Source of the DNA: Deltaproteobacteria bacterium UBA2957
Lineage (GTDB): Bacteria > Myxococcota_A > UBA796
Reading direction: 5' to 3'
NCBI GenBank assembly: GCA_002348535.1
Contig: DEBL01000072.1
Coordinates: forward strand, 1-14,559
DNA length: 14,559 bases
This document shows, one piece after another, positions 5,910-14,461 of this stretch (positions are counted from its first letter, which is position 1; the number at the start of each line of letters is the position of its first letter). A program made the position numbers and the translations under genes. The notes beneath the pieces were generated by a model. The model saw nothing but the letters and a program-made list of their open reading frames with translations, was not told where the DNA came from and made no database searches.

Positions 5910-7028
5910 ATGGACCTCATCATTGACAGAGAAGAGCTGATTCGTGGCTTGAGTCGAGTTCAAGGAATCGTCGAGCGAAGGACGACAAATCTATCCTTGG
6001 CTCATGTCTTGTTGAGCGCTGAAGGCAACACTCTTCGCCTGACGGCGACTGACACGATGGTATCCCTTGTCGCTGACTATGTGGCACGTGTCGAGCGTCC
6101 CGGTGAGATATCGGTCGATGCGCAGAATTTGTTTCAAGTGGCTCGCCATTTGCCGGAACCTACGGTGCATCTGAAAGGTGAGGCTGGAAACAGACTCGCG
6201 ATCAACTCTGGCAAAAGTGAGTTTCATTTGGTTGGAATGAGTTCGGAAGACTATCCTCCGCTCCCTTCACGAGACGATCGAGCGTCCCTGAGTGTACCGG
6301 GAATCACCCTTCAACGGTTGATTTCGGAAACGCTCTATGCTGTGTGTTTGGACGACAGCCGCTACGGATTGAATGGAGCCCATCTCGAAGAGATCACTGC
6401 AGAGAGCGGAGATGCGCGGGTACGAATGGTCACAACTGACGGGTCGCGTTTGAGCTTTTCGGAGTCCCCCTATGAGGGTGAGTTCAACATGGGGCGTCGG
6501 ATGTTGCTTCCGAGAAAAGCGCTCGATGAAGTGAGAAAGCTTTGCGACGGTGACGAGCGGCCGTGGGAGATTGCATTTGGTGAGCGGTCGGCAACGTTTC
6601 AAACCGGCGGAATCACATTGATGGTGCGTTTGGTGGATGGTGAGTTTCCCGACTATCGCCAAGTACTCCCGGCTGCGTTCAAGCGGACCATGACTGTTCG
6701 TCGTTCTGATTTCTCAGATGCCCTCAAGCGTGTGTCCATCGTTGCGTCGGATCGCAATCATTCTGTTCGGTTCGGTTTTGAATCAGATCGGTTGGTTCTC
6801 ACGGCGCAGAATGTCGATTTGGGGAATGCCCGCGAGGAAGTTTCCGCTTCATTTGAAGGCGAAGAGTTCGAAACCGGATTCAATATCGCTTATTTCTTGG
6901 ACATCATTCGACACACTCAAGGCGAAGAACTCGTGTTGGAGATGGGCGAGCCGCTTGACCCTTGCATTGTCCGGATTCCTGGCCGCGACGACTGCCAGTT
7001 TGTGGTCATGCCAATTCGCTTGGACTGA
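5910..7028 (+). CDS. dnaN: DNA polymerase III beta sliding clamp
   Basis: DnaN forms a dimeric ring around DNA that tethers the replicative polymerase and other repair proteins. The 372-residue length equals the usual size, with three repeated clamp folds (about 1-120, 125-250, 250-372). Recognisable stretches are MDLIIDREELIRGLSRVQGI at the start, LRLTATDTMVSL, the KSEFHLVGMSSEDYPPLP segment, LMVRLVDGEFPDYRQVLP, and the C-terminal FVVMPIRLD, which closes the protein-binding pocket. The ATG is preceded by GGAG at 5 nt spacing. It is the first gene after the right origin part, with recF 6 nt downstream, so the two are likely cotranscribed. Confidence 0.97.
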   Translation: MDLIIDREELIRGLSRVQGIVERRTTNLSLAHVLLSAEGNTLRLTATDTMVSLVADYVARVERPGEISVDAQNLFQVARHLPEPTVHLKGEAGNRLAINSGKSEFHLVGMSSEDYPPLPSRDDRASLSVPGITLQRLISETLYAVCLDDSRYGLNGAHLEEITAESGDARVRMVTTDGSRLSFSESPYEGEFNMGRRMLLPRKALDEVRKLCDGDERPWEIAFGERSATFQTGGITLMVRLVDGEFPDYRQVLPAAFKRTMTVRRSDFSDALKRVSIVASDRNHSVRFGFESDRLVLTAQNVDLGNAREEVSASFEGEEFETGFNIAYFLDIIRHTQGEELVLEMGEPLDPCIVRIPGRDDCQFVVMPIRLD

Positions 7029-7034
7029 CACCCC

Positions 7035-8138
7035 GTGCAGCTGACAAGCCTACGACTTGCCGGCTGGCGGAACATCGTTGATTGTACAGTTGATGTGGAC
7101 TCACCGTTGGTGGTGATTCATGGAGACAACGGTCAGGGAAAGTCCAATCTTCTTGAAGCAGTTCATGTTTTGGGTACGTTGAAGAGTTTTCGCGATTCCC
7201 GGACTCGTCGGTGGATCCGTCACGGCGATGAAGGCGCTCGATTGGCTGGGAACGTGCACTCAACGATGGGAAAGCGGGAATTGGTGTGGAAGTGGACCGG
7301 TGACGGGCGTCGACTGGAAATGGACGGGAAGCAGCCTTCCAATCTTTCGGATTGGTTTGAAGTGTTTCGAGCAGTTGTGTTTTGTCCAGAAGACGCTGCA
7401 ATAGTTCGGGGAGAACCTGACCGACGGCGTCGATTTATGGACCGAGCGGCCTTCAACGCATCGCCAACGCATCTTCGAGTGGTCACTGAATACCGAAAGA
7501 TTTTAAATCACAAACGTGCATTGCTCAGTGAGCGGTACGTAGACCCACTGCAGTTGGAAGCGTTCAACGCATCGCTGGCCGCTACAGGGGCTTCCCTAGT
7601 TCATGCAAGGGTGCAGGTGGTCAAAGAACTCTCGGCTTCATTCGGTGCCATGCACGACGCAATTGCTGGTGGCGGAGCGGTTGAGATGCAGGTCAACATC
7701 AACGGAATTGGTCATGTGGATAACCTTTCAGAGGACGATATTGAAGTTCGCCTCATGGAAGCGCTTCAACGTTCACAACCGGATGAACTTCAACGTCGGT
7801 CAGTGTTGGTTGGGCCCCATCGAGACGAGTTGGTCATAAACATAAATGGTCAACGCGCGCGCAATTTCGCGTCGCAAGGACAGGCTCGGAGCATCATTCT
7901 CGGTCTAAAACTGGCGGAGTTGGACGCTGCTCATCGAAGGGGCATCGTGCCCGTGTTCTTACTTGATGACCTCACAAGTGAACTCGACCAAGGACGGAGG
8001 AACCGGCTAGTGAGCATTCTGACGGCTTTAAAAGGTCAGGTTTGGGTGACCACGACGGACCCTTCTTATTTGGGAAATTTGGATACCATTGATCACATCA
8101 AACTGCGGGTATCGGGTGGCGTGATCTATCCCGATTAA
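7035..8138 (+). CDS. recF: RecF DNA replication and repair protein
   Basis: RecF is an SMC-like ATPase that, with RecO and RecR, loads RecA on gapped DNA at stalled forks. The 367-residue product starts with LTSLRLAGWRNI, then Walker A GDNGQGKS (30-37; most RecFs have GKT, Ser is a conservative swap), the VGPHRDEL motif (~259-266), the ABC-type signature SQGQARS (280-286), Walker B VFLLDD (307-312) and the D-loop SELD (315-318). The start is a GTG 6 nt after the dnaN stop without a clear Shine-Dalgarno, consistent with translational coupling. A perfect DnaA box lies inside the coding sequence at 7715-7723. Confidence 0.96.
   Translation: MQLTSLRLAGWRNIVDCTVDVDSPLVVIHGDNGQGKSNLLEAVHVLGTLKSFRDSRTRRWIRHGDEGARLAGNVHSTMGKRELVWKWTGDGRRLEMDGKQPSNLSDWFEVFRAVVFCPEDAAIVRGEPDRRRRFMDRAAFNASPTHLRVVTEYRKILNHKRALLSERYVDPLQLEAFNASLAATGASLVHARVQVVKELSASFGAMHDAIAGGGAVEMQVNINGIGHVDNLSEDDIEVRLMEALQRSQPDELQRRSVLVGPHRDELVININGQRARNFASQGQARSIILGLKLAELDAAHRRGIVPVFLLDDLTSELDQGRRNRLVSILTALKGQVWVTTTDPSYLGNLDTIDHIKLRVSGGVIYPD
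7715..7723 (-). promoter_or_regulatory. Perfect DnaA-box sequence within recF
   Basis: TGTGGATAA on the plus strand, exact consensus on the minus strand, about 2 kb from the first perfect box. It falls in codons for HVDN and may be chance; it could also titrate DnaA near the origin. Confidence 0.4.
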
Positions 8139-8277
8139 AGACCGGATTTAAAAGCCTTCAAACCGATGGCCGGACCCATGGATACTCGTTACGCAAGAGC
8201 GCTGAATGGGCTGTGATCCGGTGGTTTATTTTCCGCCGCAAATCCCAGCCCGGCATGACTGCCCGGAGATGAGTTGA

Positions 8278-10692
8278 ATGGATACCGAAACAACCCCCGT
8301 TGGTGACAATGACTACGATGCCTCCTCGATCACGGTGTTGGAGGGGCTCGAAGCTGTTCGTAAGCGTCCGGCCATGTACATTGGTTCAACGGGTCCGAAT
8401 GGTCTCCATCACTTGGTATACGAGGTGGTGGACAATTCCATTGACGAAGCGTTGGCGGGTGAATGTACCCACGTGACGGTCATTCTTCACAGCGATGGTT
8501 CCTGTTCTGTCGAAGACAATGGTCGAGGCATTCCTGTCGACATTCACCCCAAGGAAGGCCGTCCTGCGTGTGAGGTTGCACTGACCACTCTTCACGCCGG
8601 AGGTAAGTTTGACAAGGATACCTACCAAGTGTCGGGCGGGCTCCACGGTGTGGGTGTTTCGTGCGTCAACGCGCTGTCAGAGTGGTTGAAGCTCGACATT
8701 TTTCGGGATGGTAAGCATCACAGCCAGGCGTTCGCTCGTGGGAATGTCCAAACATCTCTGGAAATCAAGGGAGATTCCGGTGGGAAGCGCGGCACAATTG
8801 TCAGTTTCTTCCCCGATGCAGAAATTTTCCAGGAGACCGTAAACTTCAGCTTCGACGTGTTGCACAGCCGTCTACAAGAGCTGGCTTTCCTCAATCCAGG
8901 CATCACCATCATCTTGGATGACCAGCGCGAAGATAAAAAAGTCGAGATGCGGTACGACGGCGGCATCCGAGAGTATGTGAACCATCTCAACGAAGCACGG
9001 ACAGGTCTCCACGAGGATCCGATTTATGTGTCCGGCACTCGAGAAGGCGTAGAAGTTGAAGTCGCCATGCAGTGGACGAGTGCCTACTCCGAAAACCTCT
9101 GCAGTTTCACGAACAACATTCGAACCATTGAAGGCGGTACTCACGTGTCGGGGTTTAAGTCTGCCTTGACCCGAACTGTGAACTCGTTTGCTGCCTCAAA
9201 GAAGTTGGTCAAAGTCGACAAGGGTGAATCCATATCGGGAGACGACATTCGGGAAGGGTTGACCGTTGTCCTGTCGGTGAAGGTTCCCGAACCTCAGTTT
9301 GAAGGTCAAACCAAGACCAAACTTGGAAACTCAGAAGTCGCGGGTCTTGTTGCTTCATTGGTCTCAGAGCAGCTTGGGTACTACTTGCAGGAGAATCCCG
9401 GGGTCTCGCGTGCGGTTGTCAGCAAGGCTGTCGATGCGGCACGGGCACGTGATGCAGCTCGAAAGGCAAGAGACTTGGCCCGACGGAAGTCTGCGCTTGA
9501 AGGGTCAGACCTTCCCGGTAAGCTGGCCGACTGTCAGGAAAAGGATCCCGAAAAATGCGAGTTGTATCTGGTTGAGGGCGACTCAGCGGGTGGTTCAGCC
9601 AAGCAGGGACGGGATCGCAAGTATCAAGCGATTTTGCCGCTCCGAGGCAAGATTCTAAATGTCGAGAAGGCCCGTATGGACCGGATGCTCGGCAATCAAG
9701 AAATCCTGACCATGATTTCTGCTCTCGGGTGCTCAGTGGGAATGGACTTTGACGTCGAGAAACTCCGGTACAACCGCATCATCATTATGACCGACGCTGA
9801 TGTTGATGGTTCGCACATCCGGACCCTGCTGCTGACGTTCTTTTTCCGCCAAATGCAGACCCTTGTATCGGGCGGTCATCTCTACATTGCGCAACCGCCG
9901 CTGTACAAGGTCAAACGAGGCAAGAAAGAGCGGTACCTGAAGGATGACTCGGCGCTCCAAGAATTTTTGCTGCAGCAAGGCGTCAAGGCACTCACCATCC
10001 TCACAGGATCGGGAGGTCTCGTGACGGGCGATGATGCATCTGAAATGCTGAATAAGATTGAAAAGTATGTGGGTCGGATCGACCGAACGGAACGACGGAT
10101 CGTGCCGGACGTGCACGACGCGTGGTACACCATTGGCGGTCACACCATCGACCGTTCGGATGAATCAGCAATGATCAAGGCTAGCAAAGACATTCGAGAG
10201 GCGCTCGCCCGGATCAGCCCCGATCTCCACATCTCGGAGATTGAGGTGGTGAAGAATCCAGATTTCGGTACCTACACCGTTCTCGTTTCAACACTGCGCG
10301 ACGGTGAAGAACGGCAGTCCCCGCTGGGTGGAACACCAGAGAGCGAAACCTTCCAAGCCCTCGTCGATGACTTAAGTCAGAACCTATCCCTTCCCGTACG
10401 GCTGTCCGAAGACGGTCCCGAGATTCACTCGTGGCGGGTCCTGCTTCAGATCATCATGGAGAAGGCACGGAAAGGCTATGAAATTCAACGCTACAAGGGT
10501 CTCGGTGAGATGAACCCAGACCAGTTGTGGGACACAACCATGAATCCCGAGACGCGCACCCTTCTTCGGGTCAGCGTCGACGACATGAACCGTGCAGACC
10601 ACATCTTCAGTGTTTTGATGGGCGACGAGGTCAATCCACGACGGAACTTCATTCAAGACAACGCGTTGAACGTAAAGAACCTGGACATTTGA
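8278..10692 (+). CDS. gyrB: DNA gyrase subunit B
   Basis: GyrB supplies the ATPase of gyrase, which introduces negative supercoils with GyrA (not in this window). The 804 residues comprise the GHKL ATPase domain with EVVDNSIDEAL (49-59), DNGRGIP (80-86) and GGLHGVGVS (120-128), the transducer domain with QTKTKLGN (344-351), the TOPRIM domain with EGDSAGGSAKQGR (433-445), PLRGKILN and DADVDGSH (506-513), and the tail with YKGLGEMNPDQLW (739-751). About 185 residues (~550-735) separate the TOPRIM segment from the tail, the long insertion typical of many proteobacterial GyrBs; short GyrBs lack it. The ATG has GGAG about 9 nt upstream. The 139-nt gap after recF (8139-8277) is large enough for its own promoter, which I cannot place; no terminator is evident there. 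Confidence 0.98.
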   Translation: MDTETTPVGDNDYDASSITVLEGLEAVRKRPAMYIGSTGPNGLHHLVYEVVDNSIDEALAGECTHVTVILHSDGSCSVEDNGRGIPVDIHPKEGRPACEVALTTLHAGGKFDKDTYQVSGGLHGVGVSCVNALSEWLKLDIFRDGKHHSQAFARGNVQTSLEIKGDSGGKRGTIVSFFPDAEIFQETVNFSFDVLHSRLQELAFLNPGITIILDDQREDKKVEMRYDGGIREYVNHLNEARTGLHEDPIYVSGTREGVEVEVAMQWTSAYSENLCSFTNNIRTIEGGTHVSGFKSALTRTVNSFAASKKLVKVDKGESISGDDIREGLTVVLSVKVPEPQFEGQTKTKLGNSEVAGLVASLVSEQLGYYLQENPGVSRAVVSKAVDAARARDAARKARDLARRKSALEGSDLPGKLADCQEKDPEKCELYLVEGDSAGGSAKQGRDRKYQAILPLRGKILNVEKARMDRMLGNQEILTMISALGCSVGMDFDVEKLRYNRIIIMTDADVDGSHIRTLLLTFFFRQMQTLVSGGHLYIAQPPLYKVKRGKKERYLKDDSALQEFLLQQGVKALTILTGSGGLVTGDDASEMLNKIEKYVGRIDRTERRIVPDVHDAWYTIGGHTIDRSDESAMIKASKDIREALARISPDLHISEIEVVKNPDFGTYTVLVSTLRDGEERQSPLGGTPESETFQALVDDLSQNLSLPVRLSEDGPEIHSWRVLLQIIMEKARKGYEIQRYKGLGEMNPDQLWDTTMNPETRTLLRVSVDDMNRADHIFSVLMGDEVNPRRNFIQDNALNVKNLDI

Positions 10693-10699
10693 GGACGGT

Positions 10700-11692
10700 A
10701 TGCGTGGCTCTCGAATTGTGGGAATGGGACACTGCGTCCCCGACCGTGTGGTCACCAATGACGATCTAGCGGAGTTTATCGAGACATCGAATGAGTGGAT
10801 CGTTCAGCGGACGGGAATCGAAGAGCGTCGCTGGGTTGAAGGCAATGTTGGCGCGGCAGATCTCGCCTTCGATGCCACCAAGGATGCGCTCGCTGAGGCC
10901 GGCATGAAGGCCTCTGATCTCGACATGATCATCTTCGCGACGCTCTCACCGGACGTCACATTTCCGGGCTCAAGTTGCATCTTGCAGAAAATGCTTGGGG
11001 TTCCGGGTATCGCGACCTTAGACATCCGCAATCAATGCACCGGTTTCGTATACGGTCTGTCCATTGCGGATCAATTCATCAAAACGGGAATGATGAACAA
11101 TGTTCTTGTGGTGGGTGGAGAGGTGCACTCGTCTGGTCTCGACATGAGCACGCGCGGTCGCGATGTAACCGTTCTGTTTGGTGATGGAGCGGGAGTCGCA
11201 ATCGTATCGGCCACCGACGGCGAAAACCGAATCATCGACTCAAAGCTCCATGCCGATGGAACCCACTACGATGTGTTGATGGTGGAGGCTCCAGCGAGTC
11301 GTCTGAACCCGCGACTTACACCGGAAATGCTGGAAGAGGGTCGACACTACCCAAAGATGGATGGCCGTCAGGTGTTCCGAAATGCCGTCACGGCGATGCC
11401 GGCTGTGGTACACGAAGTGTTGGAGCCCCATGGGTTCACAGTGGAGGACATCTCCATGTTGATTCCACACCAAGCAAACCTGCGCATCAATCAGATGGTG
11501 CAGCGGAGTTTGGGCTTGAGCGATGACCAAGTGTTCAACAACATCATGAAATACGGAAACACCACAGCTGCTTCGATTCCGATCGCTCTGCATGAAGCCA
11601 TTCAAGCAGGAAAAGTACATGAAGGTGACGTCGTGGTGCTCACCGCCTTCGGAGCGGGATTGACGTGGGGAGCCAACCTCATCCGGTGGTAA
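10700..11692 (+). CDS. fabH: Beta-ketoacyl-ACP synthase III (KAS III, FabH type)
   Basis: KAS III condenses an acyl-CoA primer with malonyl-ACP to start fatty acid synthesis. The 330-residue product has the catalytic triad of the family: Cys113 in RNQCTGF, His257 in IPHQANLRI and Asn287 in YGNTTAASIP, plus TSNEWIVQRTGIEERR and the Gly-rich FGDGAGVAIV. The active-site context QCTGF differs from the common ACSGF, and there is a loop EAPASRLNPRLTPEMLEEG (197-215) seen in only some KAS III proteins, so substrate preference may differ from E. coli FabH. No other fab gene is nearby; a second fabH with acpP/fabD elsewhere is possible. The ATG follows the gyrB stop by 7 nt, with GAGG overlapping the gyrB stop codon, which suggests coupling. 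Confidence 0.9.
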   Translation: MRGSRIVGMGHCVPDRVVTNDDLAEFIETSNEWIVQRTGIEERRWVEGNVGAADLAFDATKDALAEAGMKASDLDMIIFATLSPDVTFPGSSCILQKMLGVPGIATLDIRNQCTGFVYGLSIADQFIKTGMMNNVLVVGGEVHSSGLDMSTRGRDVTVLFGDGAGVAIVSATDGENRIIDSKLHADGTHYDVLMVEAPASRLNPRLTPEMLEEGRHYPKMDGRQVFRNAVTAMPAVVHEVLEPHGFTVEDISMLIPHQANLRINQMVQRSLGLSDDQVFNNIMKYGNTTAASIPIALHEAIQAGKVHEGDVVVLTAFGAGLTWGANLIRW

Positions 11693-11699
11693 TGACCTC

Positions 11700-12656
11700 G
11701 TGAAACTCCAAGACTTTATTTCGCGACGGTTGGTCATGTTGACCGGGAAAGGCGGGACCGGAAAGACTCGGATCGCAGCGGCGATTGGCCTCGCGAGTGC
11801 GGAGCAGGGTCGCCGAGTGTTGGTGGTGGAAGTGGACGCGCAGCGTTCTGCGCTGGCGGAGGCGTATGGAATCCCGTTGGCTTACAAGCCAACTCCGGTG
11901 GCGCCGAACGTTTGGGCGGCGAACATTACGTTTCAGAAAGCCCTAAATGATTGGCTAAATCACACCATTCGTGCATCGCGGATTGTGGGTCTTATTCTCA
12001 ACAATCCGATGGTTCAGGTGTTTCTTGATGCGACTCCGGGAGCGCGTGAAATAGTCGTTCTTAGTCGGGTGGTGACCTACCTTGATGAGTTCGACCAAGT
12101 GATCGTAGACCTTCCCGCTTCAGGGCATGCCGTAGCGTTGCTTAAGATTCCCGACACCGCCAATCGATTGATGCGAACCGGTCCCATTCACGATCGTTCG
12201 GGTGAGATTATTTCGGTCCTTCGTGGTCCAGATACGGCCCTTGGAATCGTTGCGCTGCCCGAGGAAATGGTGGTGAATGAGACGGTTGAACTGTTTGGAA
12301 AGCTGGAGCACATCCTGCCGGAACTCAATGTTCCATTGGTCTTTTTGAATCGGTGCGCAGCCCCAACCATGACCGATGACGAGCACAAACTTTTGGACCG
12401 ACTATCTCGGATTTCAGAACTCAGTGCCGAAGCAAACGAGTTGCTTCTCGCCGGTCGGTGGGACGCAGAGTTGGAGCGCGCAACTGCCGATTCATTGGGG
12501 CGACTTCACTCGGAGATCGGCGTGACGGTGGTTCCGTTTCCACGCCTAGGAGTTCTTGGCGGTTTCGAAGGCGGTCCCGTTCGGGTGACGCAGCAAATGG
12601 CGGGAGCACTGCGGAGGCGCATGTTGACCGAGTCCCGAGAGGGGACGCCGGCATGA
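11700..12656 (+). CDS. ArsA/Get3-like P-loop ATPase, first of a pair (signature Lys present)
   Basis: A 318-residue ATPase of the ArsA/Get3 (deviant Walker A) family. The P-loop GKGGTGKTR (16-24) has the signature Lys17 that in Get3 and ArsA reaches across the dimer to the partner nucleotide. A switch I-like VEVDAQRSALAEA (43-55) and a switch II-like VDLPASGHAVALLKIP (136-151) follow; the latter parallels the D-x-x-P-x-G-H region of Get3. No transmembrane segment or arsenic-type CxxC pair is evident, and no arsB is nearby, so an arsenite pump role is unlikely. The GTG start lies 7 nt after the fabH stop. Its stop overlaps the next ATPase gene (ATGA). Comparable adjacent pairs exist in Actinobacteria (the mycobacterial Rv3679/Rv3680 pair, called bacterial Get3-like) and, to my knowledge, Myxococcota. 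Function here is unknown. Confidence 0.85.
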   Translation: MKLQDFISRRLVMLTGKGGTGKTRIAAAIGLASAEQGRRVLVVEVDAQRSALAEAYGIPLAYKPTPVAPNVWAANITFQKALNDWLNHTIRASRIVGLILNNPMVQVFLDATPGAREIVVLSRVVTYLDEFDQVIVDLPASGHAVALLKIPDTANRLMRTGPIHDRSGEIISVLRGPDTALGIVALPEEMVVNETVELFGKLEHILPELNVPLVFLNRCAAPTMTDDEHKLLDRLSRISELSAEANELLLAGRWDAELERATADSLGRLHSEIGVTVVPFPRLGVLGGFEGGPVRVTQQMAGALRRRMLTESREGTPA

Positions 12657-13786
12657 ATCTGAACGAGCTATTTGCGTCCCACAAGCTCATCATTTGCGTG
12701 GGCTCAGGGGGTGTTGGAAAGACAACGACCGCGGCTGCCATTGGTCTTCAAGCAGCCAAGGAAGGACGCAGAGTCATGGTGCTCACCATCGACCCAGCAC
12801 GACGGCTCGCCAATGCCCTCGGGCTGCAACAGTTCGGCAATGAGGAAACACGGATTCGGTTGGACGACGAGGTGTCCGGTGAGTTGTGGGCAATGATGCT
12901 CGACACCCAGAGCACTTTTGATGGTTTGATCTGCCGAGTCAGTCCGGATCTTGAGACTCAAGACCGAATCCTTAACAATCGAGTCTACCGCCACATCTCG
13001 GACTCCTTCGGCGGTTCCCAAGAGTATATGGCCACCGAACAACTGTACGACGTGGTGATGTCCAAACGGTACGATCTGGTTGTGCTGGACACTCCGCCCG
13101 TCAAAAATGCCCTCGATTTTCTTGAGTCACCTGGGCGTCTGGTTCAGTTTCTCGACAAACGGATTCTGTCTTGGTTCCTCGGTCCGTACGAGGAAACACG
13201 TGTGTTTGGTCGCTTGTTTCGGGGGACCAGCGCGCTGGTATTCAAACTGCTGGGCTACATTTTTGGCCGCGAGTTCTTGGACGAACTAGCAGAGTTTCTC
13301 TTTATTTTCAGGGATCTCTACGATGGTTTCAGAGACCGCCACCAAGCGGTGTTGAAGTTGTTTGAACTCGACACCACCACATTCGCAGTGGTCTGCGCCC
13401 CCAATGAACCCTCAGTTGCTGTTGCAGGGTATTTTCTAACCGAGTTGAAAAGCCGCTCGATGCCCTGTGCAGGGGTGCTGATGAATCAGATGCACCCAAC
13501 CCTTGGACGTTCAATCGACCCCTCGTCGGTACTGCGTTCCCTGAGCGAAGAGCACGCAGACGACCTTGATCAAGACACTGTGAATCAGTTCCTTGCGCGC
13601 ATCAAAATCAACCACCGTCGGCTGACGGGCCTATCCACGGCAGAACAAGGGCTCGCCGCATCGCTTCACCCCATGCTTGAGCCGCACCAGTCGCTGTGGC
13701 AAATCCCTCGCCTTGAAGGCGAGGTGCACGATATCGAGGCCTTGGGTCGGGTCTTTGAACGGGTCCAAGTCGCAGTCCCCTCATGA
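12653..13786 (+). CDS. ArsA/Get3-like P-loop ATPase, second of a pair (signature Lys replaced)
   Basis: A 377-residue partner of the preceding ATPase. The P-loop is VGSGGVGKTTTAAAIG: the signature Lys is Ser18 while the P-loop Lys23 is kept. Switch I reads LTIDPARRLANALG (45-58) and switch II reads VLDTPPVKNALDFL (144-157). Between ~165 and 235 is a helical, hydrophobic segment (ILSWFLGPY, ALVFKLLGYIFG, FLFIFRDLY), the place where Get3-type proteins carry their client-binding helices; it could bind a hydrophobic client or the membrane. The first ATPase is shorter and lacks this segment. I chose the ATG at 12653, which overlaps the upstream stop as ATGA with GAGGGG about 9 nt upstream; the frame is open further upstream but that stretch is the neighbour's coding sequence read out of frame. 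The overlap suggests balanced production and a heterodimer (inference). Confidence 0.86.
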   Translation: MNLNELFASHKLIICVGSGGVGKTTTAAAIGLQAAKEGRRVMVLTIDPARRLANALGLQQFGNEETRIRLDDEVSGELWAMMLDTQSTFDGLICRVSPDLETQDRILNNRVYRHISDSFGGSQEYMATEQLYDVVMSKRYDLVVLDTPPVKNALDFLESPGRLVQFLDKRILSWFLGPYEETRVFGRLFRGTSALVFKLLGYIFGREFLDELAEFLFIFRDLYDGFRDRHQAVLKLFELDTTTFAVVCAPNEPSVAVAGYFLTELKSRSMPCAGVLMNQMHPTLGRSIDPSSVLRSLSEEHADDLDQDTVNQFLARIKINHRRLTGLSTAEQGLAASLHPMLEPHQSLWQIPRLEGEVHDIEALGRVFERVQVAVPS

Positions 13787-13845
13787 ATTCTTTGCGGTTG
13801 TGGGTCTTGTCGTTCGACTAAGATGAAAGAAGCGGAGGCCAACCG

Positions 13846-14406
13846 ATGATTCGAATGCTGATAGTAGGGGCGCTGTGTTGCGCGCACACCGCCGATGCAC
13901 AGGCCCGAGTAGGCCTTCCGGTCGCAGCCAAAAACCGAGCTCACATTGGGGGCGCTTGGACTCCGGGTTCGCCTCACCTCCTTGGGGGCTTTGACTCCCG
14001 AATGACCGTCAACATGTCGATTGATGTGGGAGGGTTTTTGTCCCCCTTCGATGCATCCCACAGCAACAGTGATGAAAGGCCTCGTGGAGAAGCATGGGTC
14101 TTGCGCCACGGGCTGTATGTGACTCCCGGGATTCGAATTCCCCACCGAAACAAACCGGAGCTGAAGTGGGACATCATTGTGAAGGGCGGGTTCGGTCCTG
14201 TATGGGTCGAAGCCCCCCAATCCAGAGACAATCTCCAGATTAGCCCGGCGCTGGTTGGTGGCTTTGACTTCATGCTTCGGTACCAAGAATGGGGCGTACG
14301 ATTCGAGAATCGGGTGTGGTACATGAAGCCATTTTCGCGGCTCGAACAGGTCGAGATTGTAACCGTGCGTCCGCAAATAGGGCTTGCGCTTCAGTACGAA
14401 TTTTAA
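13846..14406 (+). CDS. Small secreted protein, probably outer-membrane beta-barrel
   Basis: A 186-residue protein I do not recognise. Residues 1-19 look like a type I signal peptide (MIRMLIVGALCCAHTADAQA, cleavage plausibly after ADA or AQA); the Cys pair does not form a proper lipobox. The mature part alternates polar and hydrophobic residues with Gly/aromatic-rich stretches (HIGGAWTPG, WDIIVKGGFGPVWVE, GVRFENRVWYM, IGLALQYEF) and ends in Phe, the usual last residue of outer-membrane barrels. The size fits an 8-strand barrel. GGAGG lies 7 nt before the ATG. A 59-nt gap separates it from the ATPase pair, so it may share their transcript or use its own promoter. A link to the ATPases is unproven. 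Confidence 0.72.
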   Translation: MIRMLIVGALCCAHTADAQARVGLPVAAKNRAHIGGAWTPGSPHLLGGFDSRMTVNMSIDVGGFLSPFDASHSNSDERPRGEAWVLRHGLYVTPGIRIPHRNKPELKWDIIVKGGFGPVWVEAPQSRDNLQISPALVGGFDFMLRYQEWGVRFENRVWYMKPFSRLEQVEIVTVRPQIGLALQYEF

Positions 14407-14431
14407 AGACTCTGTAGCCTCAACCAGAGCG

Positions 14432-14461
14432 CGCCCCTCGCGCGCGTGCGCGCGAGGGGCG
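14432..14461. terminator. Very stable GC hairpin after the last gene
   Basis: CGCCCCTCGCGCGC at 14432-14445 pairs perfectly with 14448-14461 around GT, so 13 or 14 base pairs. It starts 25 nt after the stop at 14406. No T tract follows (the next bases are AACCCGTTACGG), so it does not fit the standard intrinsic terminator; it may protect the mRNA end or pause polymerase. The stem is largely alternating C and G. Confidence 0.6.

Noticed and set aside
12458..12652. Upstream extension of the second ATPase frame
   Set aside because: It is out of frame within the first ATPase, Arg-rich and not family-like; the ATG at 12653 leads straight into the conserved P-loop.
11700..13786. Arsenic-resistance (arsA) annotation for the ATPase pair
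   Set aside because: No arsB, arsD or arsR is nearby, the proteins are single-domain, and the metal-binding Cys arrangement of ArsA is not evident.
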